NCBI GenBank assembly: GCA_009497875.2
Contig: CP032508.2
Span: 3,426,001-3,490,000 of the forward strand
DNA length: 64,000 nt
Source: a gamma proteobacterium SS-5
Lineage (GTDB): Bacteria; Pseudomonadota; Gammaproteobacteria; Chromatiales; Chromatiaceae
Reading direction: 5' to 3'
Positions within the stretch are counted from its first letter, which is position 1; every line of letters starts with the position of its first letter. Below the pieces are notes generated by a model. That model searched no databases, was not told the origin of the DNA, and worked only from the letters and a program-made list of their open reading frames with translations. Positions 1 to 7,671 of the stretch are shown here, one piece after another. The position numbers and the translations under genes were made by a program.

Positions 1-630
1 CTTGAGTTCATTGTCGTCCAGTGCCGTGTAGATGTCGATGAAGTCGGCATATTTACTTCGCCGTTCGGGGTCGGGTTCCAGTTCCATCAAGCCGCGGGTG
101 GCGGCGGCGTAGATGGCCAGCTTGTCTTCTGGGGCGTAGTCCATGCAGGGCAGCGTGAGCCGGGCGACGATGTTGGGGCTGTCGAGATACTGGTTTGCCG
201 GGGTGGCGAACAGGGCGGTGCTGAGGTAGCTGAAGTGGAGATAATCCCGGTTTTCGCTGCCCAGTCGCAGTTGTTTGGGGTAGCTGCCAGGATGCAGGAA
301 GATGACCACCGGCACCAGGCGTTCGGTATCGAAAAGTTCGGCCAGGTCCAAGCAGTAATGGGCCAGGCGGTGGATGGAGAAGCGCTTGGGGTCGGTTTCT
401 TCTTCCAACACGAACAGGATGGCGCTGCGGCGGCCATCGCTCCATTCCACCAGCAGTGGCACATCCAGTTCCCGAAAACGCTGGCCGAGGCGTTCTTTGA
501 TCTGCTCTTCTCGCACCGGAATTATCCGCGCACCCGCATCTATGGCCTTCGCCTCAGAAGCCGCGAAGAAGGCCAGCGATTCTCGTGGATAGTCGAGAAT
601 GAGGTTTTTGTAGTTCTGGTCGTGGTCCAT
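1..630 (-). CDS. Rpn-like PD-(D/E)XK family protein, copy A1 (partial, runs off left edge)
   Basis: This is the N-terminal 210 codons of a gene whose 3' end lies outside the window. The ATG at 630 is preceded by a good AGGAGAG Shine-Dalgarno. The protein is nearly identical to the complete copy at 4585-5514. Base 1 corresponds to base 4885 there, and the two align without an indel over the whole 630 bp. The segment LLVEWSDGRRSAILF followed by an LEEET motif resembles the acidic core of PD-(D/E)XK nuclease-fold Rpn/DUF4351 proteins, but the catalytic residues are not certain. Such proteins are associated with recombination and defence islands. The relation to A2 is seen directly; nuclease function is inferred. 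Confidence 0.7.
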   Translation of the reverse strand, partial: MDHDQNYKNLILDYPRESLAFFAASEAKAIDAGARIIPVREEQIKERLGQRFRELDVPLLVEWSDGRRSAILFVLEEETDPKRFSIHRLAHYCLDLAELFDTERLVPVVIFLHPGSYPKQLRLGSENRDYLHFSYLSTALFATPANQYLDSPNIVARLTLPCMDYAPEDKLAIYAAATRGLMELEPDPERRSKYADFIDIYTALDDNELK

Positions 631-671
631 GGCGTTTCTCTCCTGCGGGGGGATTCACCCACAAACCTCAG

Positions 672-1181
672 TCAGTGGATGTTGCCAAACAGACTTTCCA
701 GACTGGAGGCTTCCAACACCTGATCTAGCCAACCTTCTATCTGCTCCGCTGAGGCTCTGCTGATTTGTTCTGCCACACCAGCAGGGATCTCCCCAAAACG
801 CTTGCGCAGCAGACGCTGCAGGGCTAAAGCTTCGCCTTGCTGCATACCTTGCTGCAATCCCTGCTGCATGCCCTGCCGCATACCTTCGGCCCTGTAATCT
901 TTTGCCCATTGCTCTACTCGGTCTGCCAGTGCCACGTTGAGTTCCTCCAAGTCGTTAACTTCTGGTAAAACAATACGGTACTCAGCCCGCCGCATCAAGC
1001 TGCCGCGAATCCAATGGGCAAAGATTTTGCGCAGGTCCGGGCGGTCGGCCAGCCAGTGCTTCAGGGTTTCAATGATCTCGCGCAGGTTGTCCGGGTTGGA
1101 TTGCTGCTCCAGCCGAAAGGCGGCGATCACGCGAGTCTTGTCAGTGAGTTCATGCCGGTTCGTGGGTAACACGGCAGTCAC
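672..1181 (-). pseudogene. Truncated C-terminal fragment of Rpn family nuclease, copy B1
   Basis: The reading frame of 169 residues matches the C-terminal half of the Rpn gene at 2489-3515 from AAFRLEQQ onward, including LKHWLADRPDLRKIF, a short MQQG repeat tract and the terminal LESLFGNIH. The N-terminal nuclease core is absent. The first ~20 residues (from a GTG at 1181) are unrelated to the longer copy, so homology stops near base 1125. This looks like a recombination remnant that kept an open frame. Only the C-terminal DUF4351-like region remains, so no catalytic activity is expected. It lies 8 bp downstream of the HepT-like gene on the same strand. Confidence 0.7.
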
Positions 1182-1189
1182 GCTGCTTC

Positions 1190-1681
1190 TTACCTTTGTG
1201 GTAGACCAAGTCTAACGGCTTCGGCTTGTACGTTTTCAATGACTTCAAACAACATGTCGCACGCTTGCTGTGCGGCCAACAGGCTGTCTAGAAAAGTCTG
1301 GGCATCGTGCATGTATTCGTGCACCAAGGCATTGCGCAGCCTGCGCGCAGCAATGAAGGCGTCGGCACTTGGCAGAAGCTCCAGCCTTTCGGCAACGGCA
1401 AGTGTATCAAGCAGCGTTTTGCTGGTTTCACCCACCAGTGCTGCCATGCGTGGCAGCAGTTTTTCGCCTATGTGGTCTTGCAGTCTGCCAAAGCGGCTAA
1501 CAAAGGCTTCGACCTTTTCAGCCATCTCAGGCTGGTCACTTAGGCGCTGCACCCAGAGCAAATCGATGGGCAGCGCAAACAAGGTGGTTTGGCTGTAGCG
1601 CAGGTGCTTAGCCTCCTTGTTTGCCAAGTCGAGCGCCAACAGCGCAGGTTGTAGGTGTTCGGGCAGGTATTTAAGGCTCAT
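1190..1681 (-). CDS. hepT: HepT-like HEPN toxin, module 1
   Basis: This 163-aa all-helical HEPN-domain protein carries the full RX4HXY motif as R116-N-A-L-V-H121-E-Y123. In known HepT proteins this motif forms the RNase site, and the tyrosine is AMPylated by the partner MntA. The start overlaps the end of the MNT gene by 4 bp (1678-1681), so the pair is translationally coupled with antitoxin first. Length and motif position fit HepT. The toxin role follows from the family; activity here is inferred from the intact motif. Confidence 0.82.
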   Translation of the reverse strand: MSLKYLPEHLQPALLALDLANKEAKHLRYSQTTLFALPIDLLWVQRLSDQPEMAEKVEAFVSRFGRLQDHIGEKLLPRMAALVGETSKTLLDTLAVAERLELLPSADAFIAARRLRNALVHEYMHDAQTFLDSLLAAQQACDMLFEVIENVQAEAVRLGLPQR

Positions 1682-1977
1682 AGCTGGATGCCGGTTTGTT
1701 GTGCGACTTCCAGCACGGGGGCTGAGGGGGTTGCGCTGTCTTTTAGCAGGATGTCGATTTTGCGGTCTCCCAGCTGGCGGATGAGGGCAACGTAAATGGA
1801 TCCGACGGTGGCGGCACGGTTGCTGACCAGTTGGTCGGTTTCAAACAGCAGATCAATATCGCCTCCCTTCTTCGCGTCGTCCACGCGCGAACCAAAGAGG
1901 ATGACGCGAGCGCCATCACCCAGCACTGCACGGGCGGTTTGCTTTATGCATGTGATTTGGTGTTGGGTCAGGCGCAT
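1678..1977 (-). CDS. mntA: MntA-like nucleotidyltransferase antitoxin, module 1
   Basis: This 99-aa minimal nucleotidyltransferase shows the MNT signature G29-S30-X9-D40-I-D42 and a third acidic position at D75 (DRKIDILL), the pattern of DNA polymerase beta-fold NTases. Characterised MntA neutralises HepT by adding AMP to the tyrosine of RX4HXY. It is promoter-proximal to hepT with a 4-bp overlap. The heptamer repeat tract at 1981-2040 lies directly upstream of its start, so promoter and ribosome binding site must lie in or beyond that tract. No convincing Shine-Dalgarno was seen. Confidence 0.82.
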   Translation of the reverse strand: MRLTQHQITCIKQTARAVLGDGARVILFGSRVDDAKKGGDIDLLFETDQLVSNRAATVGSIYVALIRQLGDRKIDILLKDSATPSAPVLEVAQQTGIQL

Positions 1978-1980
1978 TTT

Positions 1981-2040
1981 TCAAGTTGCAAGTTGCAAGG
2001 CTCAAGGCTCAAGGCTCAAGGGGCAAGGGTCAAGGGTCAA
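1981..2040. repeat. Heptamer tandem repeat (CAAGGCT/CAAGGGT type)
   Basis: About eight imperfect 7-bp units are visible: two of AAGTTGC, three of CAAGGCT, then CAAGGGG and two of CAAGGGT. The tract sits just past the 3' end of the four-helix-bundle gene. The complementary motif (CTTGAATCTTGACACTTGAG, 2394-2413, then CCTTG) lies on the other side of that gene. The two tracts are therefore inverted with respect to each other and bracket the gene. Confidence 0.85.
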
Positions 2041-2384
2041 GTTCTTGATCGGATGGTTTTTATCAGGGCATGGAGCATTTTAGATATTTCTTGGGCTTCG
2101 TTTAGCCAGTGGCGGCCGGTGTCTTTGGGGATGTAGCCGATTTCCATGCCGATGTAGATTTGGGTGCGCAGTTCGCCTGCGGATCCTTTGCTGTAGTTGA
2201 GAAAGTTGGCGATTTCTTTGTTGCTGTCTCGTTCGTAGCCTTCGGCGATGTTAGATGGTATCGATAATCCTGCCCGTGTAATCTGGTCGCGAAAGCCATA
2301 GTCTCGTAGCTCGGCGAGGGCTTTGTAGATTTCTGCACTCAGCCGCGCCGAGCGCTTCCAAACCTCCAACTCCTCAAACCGCAT
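2037..2384 (-). CDS. Four-helix-bundle protein (23S rRNA intervening-sequence protein family)
   Basis: The 115-aa protein begins MRFEELEVWKRS and contains LSIPSNIAEGYER and FLNYSKGSAGELRTQ, the hallmark segments of the S23/IVP four-helix-bundle family (TIGR02436 type). The ATG at 2384 was chosen because AAGGGGAAATGG lies just upstream and family members start here; a longer open frame upstream is the shadow of the neighbouring Rpn gene. The family forms pentameric four-helix bundles related to the DGR accessory protein Avd; its cellular role is unsettled. The gene is bracketed by inverted heptamer repeats at 1981-2040 and 2394-2418. Confidence 0.85.
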   Translation of the reverse strand: MRFEELEVWKRSARLSAEIYKALAELRDYGFRDQITRAGLSIPSNIAEGYERDSNKEIANFLNYSKGSAGELRTQIYIGMEIGYIPKDTGRHWLNEAQEISKMLHALIKTIRSRT

Positions 2385-2393
2385 CCATTTCCC

Positions 2394-2418
2394 CTTGAAT
2401 CTTGACACTTGAGCCTTG
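2394..2418. repeat. Inverted partner of the heptamer repeat upstream of the four-helix-bundle gene
   Basis: Read on the minus strand the tract is CAAGGCTCAAGTGTCAAG and so on, complementary to the CAAGGCT units at 1981-2040 when both are read on the same transcript. A transcript through the gene could form a long stem that encloses the coding sequence. Its gene-proximal end contributes to the ribosome binding site. Confidence 0.65.
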
Positions 2419-2488
2419 CACCTCGCTTGGTTCCGTGCCGTCAGCGCCCACGGCACCCATAGACAAGGGTACCAGCCACAAACTTCAG

Positions 2489-3515
2489 TCAGTGGATGTT
2501 GCCAAAAAGACTTTCCAGACTGGAGGCTTCCAACACCTGATCTAGCCAACCTTCTATCTGCTCCGCTGAGGCTCTGCTGATTTGTTCTGCTACACCAGCA
2601 GGGATCTCCCCAAAACGCTTGCTTAGCAGACGCTGCAGGGCCAAAGCTTCGCCTTGCTGCATACCTTGCTGCATACCTTGCTGCATACCTTGCTGCATAC
2701 CTTTCTGCATACCTTTCTGCAATCCCTGCTGCATGCCCTGCCGCATACCCTCGGCCCTGAAGTCTTTTGCCCATTGCTCTACTCGGTCTGCCAGTGCCAC
2801 GTTGAGTTCCTCCAAGTCGTTAACTTCTGGTAAAACAATACGGTACTCAGCCCGCCGCATCAAACTGCCGCGGATCCAGTGGGCAAAGATTTTGCGCAGG
2901 TCCGGGCGGTCGGCAAGCCAGTGTTTCAGGGTTGCGATGATCTGGCGCAGGTTGTCCGGGTTGGATTGCTGCTCCAGCCGAAAGGCCGCCGCTACCAGGT
3001 TTTCCAGTGCTTTGAGTGTGCTGTCTTGGTAAGAGTTCTCTTCGATGAGCAGGTATTCCATGTGCGGCTTGAACTGCTCTACCAATCCGGGCACCGGGGG
3101 GGGTCAGATCGGCGATCTGGGTTTTCGCCTTCCAGGTATCGCCGCCGTTGTAGAGCACGATGGGCAGCACGGGTGGCAGGGGATCACCTGGCTTGATGGC
3201 CTTGGCCTTGATCAGGTCCTGATAGAGCAAGCCGACATAGACCATCATGCGCAGCGCCATGTGGGGGTCATCGGTGCTCTGAAACTCGATCAGTAGGTAG
3301 AGACACAACCATTCCTTGCCGACCTGGATGCGCCAGACCACGTCGTCTTCGCGTTTCTGAAAATCTTCGCTGACGTAGTGGCCTGAGACCTTTTCCAAGG
3401 TATTGAGGTCCAGGCTGTGCAACCAGGCATCAGGGATGAAGCCAAGAATCAGGTCCCGCACCATCTCCGGGATGGAGAACAGGTGCTTGTAGCCGATGTC
3501 GTGGTGGTTGCTCAT
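2489..3515 (-). pseudogene. Rpn family (PF04754-type) recombination-promoting nuclease, copy B2, frameshifted
   Basis: The N-terminal frame (ATG 3515) carries YKHLFSIPEMVRDL, then DDVVWRIQV and LYLLIEFQS, the D...E-x-Q core of the YhgA-like PD-(D/E)XK transposase family. The C-terminal frame continues with VPGLVEQFKPHMEYLL and ends with the same tail as copies B1 and B3. The frames are offset by one base at a run of eight G (3096-3103). Removing one G gives a continuous protein of about 342 aa. The break may be a mutation, phase-variable slippage or an assembly error. The C-terminal part holds an expanded tract of MQQG/MQKG units. Confidence 0.8.
2655..2745. repeat. 12-bp tandem repeat encoding MQQG/MQKG units
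   Basis: Repeats of the form CTGCATACCTTG (plus strand) encode QGM-type tetrapeptides in copy B2. About eight units are present here. Copy B1 (838-890) has about four, and the A2 gene has a parallel tract at 4745-4805. The units are nearly identical at DNA level and in frame, so unit number can change without breaking the frame. Confidence 0.85.
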
Positions 3516-3655
3516 GGGTGGCAAGTGATTACGCGGGTCCTCATATTGTTGTAGTAACGCATCATACTTTAGTGAATAAATTCACCTAGGCATGTTTCGC
3601 GCAGGCCAGGTGACGTGCACCAATGCCTTGCGTTTTATTTTTCTAACTTCGCAGA

Positions 3656-4114
3656 TCAAATTCCATAATTTTTCTTACAAAACTCAACTAGATTTTTGTG
3701 CCAGTCAATCAGCACCGGTGTTGCTAGTAGAAGGCCGCTGAAAAATTCAGCCAGCCACCTAGGATTCTCTTCGTATTCGTGATTGATGGCATTGCGCAGT
3801 TCACGCATTTCTTTCCATGCTTGTACGCTTTCGATGACGCCGAGCTTCTCCATGTATAGCAATACGGCTGTGAATGGGTCTGTTTTTTGCTCTTCCTCGA
3901 TAGCCACGGCACGCATGGTCTTTCCGATATGTTCCTGAAAATCGCTGAAGCGTACTCGAAAGGCTGCTAGTGTTTCGTGGTCTTCTGGTGTCAGGCTTTC
4001 CCAGTCGTCTATGGGAATTAGTCGTTGTGCCTGTTCAAGGGAATAGTCCAGATAGGCAAGCATGCGTTGTAAGTGATCGAGCTTTTTTTCAATCAGTTGA
4101 AGATGCTCGGTCAT
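3656..4114 (-). CDS. hepT: HepT-like HEPN toxin, module 2
   Basis: This 152-aa HEPN protein has the RX4HXY motif as R107-N-A-I-N-H112-E-Y114. It overlaps the upstream MNT gene by 4 bp (4111-4114), the same arrangement as module 1. The sequence is clearly divergent from the first HepT (only the motif region and general helical pattern agree), so this is a separate module and not part of the recent local duplication. It is probably an RNase-type toxin held in check by its partner; function is inferred from the family. Confidence 0.82.
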   Translation of the reverse strand: MTEHLQLIEKKLDHLQRMLAYLDYSLEQAQRLIPIDDWESLTPEDHETLAAFRVRFSDFQEHIGKTMRAVAIEEEQKTDPFTAVLLYMEKLGVIESVQAWKEMRELRNAINHEYEENPRWLAEFFSGLLLATPVLIDWHKNLVEFCKKNYGI

Positions 4115-4395
4115 AGGGGCAAGCCTTCTCGCTTTGCTATGGCACCTATCGGGGTGGTTTCTCCAAAGCTGCGGACGATAAGATCCACTGGGATATCAAG
4201 CGCTTCTTCGAGAGCAATTTTGCAGCGAATTTCATCATTCAATGCATGAGGACTTGCCTCGACGTAGAGGTCAAGGTCGCCACCTTTTTTGCGATCATCA
4301 AGACGAGATCCAAACAGCCATATACGCGCATTTCTACCCAGATGATAGCTGATGCTTTGGGTAATGGCTTCGGCTTGTTCTTGGCTTATGCGCAT
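4111..4395 (-). CDS. mntA: MntA-like nucleotidyltransferase antitoxin, module 2
   Basis: This 94-aa MNT protein has G29-S30-X9-D40-L-D42 and D71 (IPVDLIV), so the metal-binding acidic triad is present. It is promoter-proximal and 4-bp overlapped with the downstream hepT. By family knowledge it AMPylates the HepT tyrosine. The 190-bp spacer upstream (4396-4584) holds no gene and presumably contains the promoter; no clear boxes were recognised. Confidence 0.82.
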   Translation of the reverse strand: MRISQEQAEAITQSISYHLGRNARIWLFGSRLDDRKKGGDLDLYVEASPHALNDEIRCKIALEEALDIPVDLIVRSFGETTPIGAIAKREGLPL

Positions 4396-4584
4396 GTTTT
4401 CAGCTAGTTAGCGCGAACCTGAACAGTAACAGGTCTGGATTACTTACCGCGTATCGAGCAGTTAGAAGTCAGGTTCGATTTATGTGTAGGCGGCACACTA
4501 GGATCCTCAGCCTGCTACACGGGTCTATCTGGATTTCTCTCTCACTATCCCACGCTTCCCTATGCCAGGCTAGGTATCGCGCTG

Positions 4585-5514
4585 TCACTCAAACAGCTCA
4601 TCCGGGCTTTCGGCGCTGAGGATGGCTTCTGCCCAGTGTTCCAGACTATCCAGGTCGGCCTGCCTGATGCGCGCCTCATGCTGCTGGGCAACTTGGTGGC
4701 CAAATTTTCGGCTTATCTGACGCAGCAGCAATTCGGCTTCGCCGTGCTGCATACCTTGCTGCATGCCTTGTTGCATGCCTTGCTGCATGCCTTGTTGAAT
4801 GCCCTTTTGGAAGCCTTCTTCTCTCATACGAACGGATAATGCGGTCATAGCAAGGTTCTCCTCTGCATATTCTTGCTGGTAGCGCTTGAGTTCATTGTCG
4901 TCCAGTGCCGTGTAGATGTCGATAAAGTCGGCATATTTACTTCGCCGTTCGGGGTCGGGTTCCAGTTCCATCAAGCCGCGGGTGGCGGCGGCGTAGATGG
5001 CCAGCTTGTCTTCTGGGGCGTAGTCCATGCAGGGTAACGTGAGCCGGGCGACTATGTTGGGGCTGTCGAGATACTTGCGCGCCGGGGTGGCGAACAGGGC
5101 GGTGCTGAGGTAGCTGAAGTGGAGATAATCCCGGTTTTCGCTGCCCAGCCGCAGTTGTTCGGGGTAGCTGCCAGGATGCAGGAAGATGACCACGGGTACC
5201 AGCCGCTCGGTGCCGAAGAGTTCGGCCAGGTCCAGGCAGTAGTGGGCCAGGCGATGGATGGAGAAGCACTTGGGGTCGGTTTCTTCTTCCAGTAGGAAGA
5301 GGATGGCGCTGCGGCGGCCATCGCTCCATTCCACCAGCAGGGGCACATCCAGTTCCCGAAAACGCTGGCCGAGGCGTTCTTTGAGCTGCTCTTCCCGCAC
5401 CGGAATTATCCGCGCGCCCGCATCTATGGCCTTCGCCTCAGAAGCCGCGAAGAAGGCGAGCGATTCGCGTGGGTAGTCGAGAATGAGATTTTTGTAGTTC
5501 TGGTCGTGGTCCAT
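4585..5514 (-). CDS. Rpn-like PD-(D/E)XK family protein, copy A2 (complete)
   Basis: The 309-aa protein starts at ATG 5514, the position equivalent to the start in copy A1; an upstream in-frame ATG at 5547 is less likely. An acidic core (LLVEWSDGRRSA, LEEET) lies near residues 70-95. A central region of unknown fold is followed by a repetitive QGMQQG tract (about residues 240-258) and a DUF4351-like tail, LLLRQISRKFGHQV to LSAESPDELFE. Rpn-like proteins with this tail promote RecA-independent DNA exchange in E. coli. That function is not demonstrable here. The gene is followed on the template by tail fragment B3, exactly as A1 is followed by B1. Confidence 0.75.
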   Translation of the reverse strand: MDHDQNYKNLILDYPRESLAFFAASEAKAIDAGARIIPVREEQLKERLGQRFRELDVPLLVEWSDGRRSAILFLLEEETDPKCFSIHRLAHYCLDLAELFGTERLVPVVIFLHPGSYPEQLRLGSENRDYLHFSYLSTALFATPARKYLDSPNIVARLTLPCMDYAPEDKLAIYAAATRGLMELEPDPERRSKYADFIDIYTALDDNELKRYQQEYAEENLAMTALSVRMREEGFQKGIQQGMQQGMQQGMQQGMQHGEAELLLRQISRKFGHQVAQQHEARIRQADLDSLEHWAEAILSAESPDELFE

Positions 5515-5554
5515 GGAGTTTCTTTCCCGCAGGGGATTAACCCACAATCCTCAG

Positions 5555-6040
5555 TCAGTGGATGTTGCCAAACAGACTTTCCAGACTGGAGGCTTCCAAC
5601 ACCTGATCGAGCCAACCTTCTATCTGCTCCGCTGAGGCTTTGCTGATTTGTTCTGCCACACCAGCAGGGATCTCCCCAAAACGCTTGCTTAGCAGACGCT
5701 GCAGGGCCAACAAGCTTGCATCGGCTGGTTCCACTGAGACTCCGGTATAATCGGCGATCTGACGTACCTCATGAGCGCGGTTCAACAGGCGTCCCAGCTC
5801 TCTTGGAACGCGTCCATCATTAACTAAAACTTGGCCGAATGCGCCGATGAGACCGCTATGGGTGCGGCCAACATCGGACTCCATGTGTGCAAGTCCAGAA
5901 GCCATTAACGCAGCGCGAGCCGCATCAAACATAGCATAATAAGCGCGGTTAACCGCACCATCGGCATCGCCCAGTTCAAGCATGGAATGCGCAGACGAAG
6001 CGGCCGTGATGGCCTTTGCGATCAGGGCTTCTAGCGTCAA
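5555..6040 (-). CDS. Chimera: HEPN domain fused to Rpn C-terminal tail (copy B3)
   Basis: Residues 1 to about 109 form a HEPN domain (NRAYYAMFDAARAALM, RTHSGLIGAFG, VRQIADY) of the PF05168 type. From LLALQRLLSKRFGEIPAG to the end it is the same tail as Rpn copies B1 and B2. The DNA junction lies near 5705-5715, where both parents share AAGCTT-like sequence. The HEPN C-terminus was therefore lost or replaced by recombination. Its former MNT partner, directly upstream, is a remnant. Whether the hybrid is expressed or toxic is unknown. Confidence 0.75.
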   Translation of the reverse strand: MTLEALIAKAITAASSAHSMLELGDADGAVNRAYYAMFDAARAALMASGLAHMESDVGRTHSGLIGAFGQVLVNDGRVPRELGRLLNRAHEVRQIADYTGVSVEPADASLLALQRLLSKRFGEIPAGVAEQISKASAEQIEGWLDQVLEASSLESLFGNIH

Positions 6041-6051
6041 TGCTCGGTGCC

Positions 6052-6220
6052 TTATACCTGAACCCCATCCCGAGCGATGTTGTGCAGCAAATCCGGATTG
6101 GCGTAGTCCTCTGGATGTTGTTATTCGTCGAGCCAGATGGGTAAGGGTGAAATGAGAATGCCGGTTTCAAGCAACACATCAAAGGTGACATCCGCCATGT
6201 CGAGCTTGGCAGCTAGGTTT
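6052..6220 (-). pseudogene. MNT nucleotidyltransferase antitoxin remnant (3' part only)
   Basis: On the minus strand the frame reads AAKLDMADVTFDVLL, ETGILISPLPIWLDE, an in-frame TAA, then QHPEDYANPDLLHNIARDG. This is the typical C-terminal end of MNT proteins that pair with PF05168 HEPN toxins. The catalytic GSX9DXD half is missing, and the frame is cut near 6220 by a dispersed repeat (CATGTTCCGGGGCGGCGC). It ends 11 bp before the HEPN chimera start, the spacing expected of a former antitoxin-toxin pair. Confidence 0.6.
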
Positions 6221-6512
6221 CATGTTCCGGGGCGGCGCTGTCCGCTCCATCCTCCTTGGGAGACCGATACGCCGTATCAGACTACTTGCGCTCAGCCTGC
6301 CTCAGCAAGGTGGCATACACCTCACTTTTACACCCTACACTAAGGCCATCAGCCCCACTCAACAGCGTTGCCGTACCCAAGGGCGGGCCGTGCCCCAGCC
6401 AAGCCACAGCCATGAGGCCTGCCCCTAGTGGTTGCGCGGCGACCACGGGCCACCCTATTAGTTGGCTGAGATTTGTGGGTGATCAGGTACCCAGGGGTCA
6501 GTATTCGGTCTG
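6221..6512. repeat. Intergenic dispersed repeats, including a partial copy of the 190-bp MITE
   Basis: No gene is supported here. Bases 6219-6247 match a repeat seen inverted at 42545-42575. Bases about 6380-6490 match the right half of the MITE at 13426-13615: a GC hairpin arm, GAAGCCTGCCCCTAGTGG-like core, and the end TTGGCTGAGATTTGTGGG followed by TGATCAGG. The left terminal repeat of that element is missing, so this is a truncated copy. Confidence 0.65.
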
Positions 6513-7670
6513 TTACTGCTGCCGTTCAATAATCAAGCGAAACATCCCATCTTGAAAATCAAAGCGGGGTTCCTTGCGGCTACTTTGCTTGGCACTTTCA
6601 ATGATTTTCAATGTGCCACTGCCCCAGTTTTCAAATAGACCCATCAGGTAAAAGACTCGTGCTATGAGCTTATTCCCCGGTCGGGATGGATGATGTCGTT
6701 TGAGCGTTTCCAGGGTAATGGTGGGCGTGAACAATTGAGCCGGGTTATAAAAACTTATCCATGAAGGCCGGACTTCAATGGTTGATTTCACATCGATGCG
6801 GTAGTCGCGATGGACGATCATGTTGACCAAGGCCTCGCGCAGCATGGCTTTGGGAAATTCATAGTGCTCGCTACCTGATTGCTCTCCCTTTTTGTAGCTT
6901 TTTCTCAGGCTGTTTAACAAGAAACCCTGGGCCTTGGCAAAGACATCAATGAGGTTGCCGTTGTATTCTTGTTCATTGGTCATTTCATCATAGCCCGTAT
7001 CTGCGGGGAAGCTGGCAGCCTTGATCTCATAGTGCCCTGAAAAGAAACGCTCAGGGTTCTTGCCGAATAATAGTATGCCAGCATTGCTGATGATTCCTTG
7101 TTTGAGCAGATCCAGTTTCTCCATGACCTGGTCAACTGGCAAGTAGATACTTTGGTTGAGATCTCTGACGGCATTAGCCGTTTCTATGAACTGCCGTACG
7201 CTGGCCTCATCAATATCTGCCATGCTGGCCTGTGTACAGGGCTGAAAGTCAAAGCCGTAACCATTGTTCCTTTGCTGCAGCATGAGCTGGTATTGGTCTT
7301 GGCTTAATTGCTGGGTTGTGCTGCCAACGCGGATATAGGCCCTTCCGTAAGCAACATGGGGCTTCAGTGGACTCTGCTCTATGCTGACTCTTATGCATGT
7401 CATACCGTCAAACTGGACTTTTTCAATTTGTGGATAGAGCTTTGGTTCTGTATTGAGTTTGACTGTATTGGCTATGTTCTTAAGGGTGTCATCGGTTACC
7501 GATTGCCCAATAATTTGGCCATCATCCGCTACGCCAAAGTAGAGCACTCCACCCTTGTGATTGGCAAAGGCACATAGGCTTTGGATGGCTTCCTTGAGCA
7601 GTGAGGTGGAGCGCTTGAACTCGATGCCTTCGGATTCTCCCGCGTTGATCTCTTGGCTGTATTCGGTCAT
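6513..7670 (-). CDS. AlbA_2 (Schlafen-type) ATP-binding protein 1
   Basis: The 385-aa protein has an N-terminal AlbA_2 domain (ESEGIEFKRS, AFANHKGGVLYFGVADDG, residues ~10-130). It also has a C-terminal HATPase_c_4-like region (ALREALVNMIVHRDYR, NWGSGTLKIIES). This family is annotated as putative transcriptional regulators or ATP-dependent helicase-related proteins and is common in defence and mobile islands. The start codon at 7670 is only one base from the edge of a MITE (7672), so its ribosome binding site lies within that element. The N-terminus may have been slightly trimmed. Molecular function is unproven. Confidence 0.8.
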   Translation of the reverse strand: MTEYSQEINAGESEGIEFKRSTSLLKEAIQSLCAFANHKGGVLYFGVADDGQIIGQSVTDDTLKNIANTVKLNTEPKLYPQIEKVQFDGMTCIRVSIEQSPLKPHVAYGRAYIRVGSTTQQLSQDQYQLMLQQRNNGYGFDFQPCTQASMADIDEASVRQFIETANAVRDLNQSIYLPVDQVMEKLDLLKQGIISNAGILLFGKNPERFFSGHYEIKAASFPADTGYDEMTNEQEYNGNLIDVFAKAQGFLLNSLRKSYKKGEQSGSEHYEFPKAMLREALVNMIVHRDYRIDVKSTIEVRPSWISFYNPAQLFTPTITLETLKRHHPSRPGNKLIARVFYLMGLFENWGSGTLKIIESAKQSSRKEPRFDFQDGMFRLIIERQQ

Positions 7671-7671
7671 C

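Noticed and set aside
1981-2040. CRISPR-like array
   Set aside because: Units of 7 bp without spacers; no cas genes.
2385-2774. Long extension of the four-helix-bundle frame
   Set aside because: The extension reads the Rpn tail repeat out of frame (RYAARYAARYAA-like); the ribosome binding site and family start are at 2384.
3090-3110. Programmed ribosomal frameshift in the Rpn gene
   Set aside because: No downstream stimulatory structure or known slippery heptamer pattern was recognised; a G-run length change explains it more simply.
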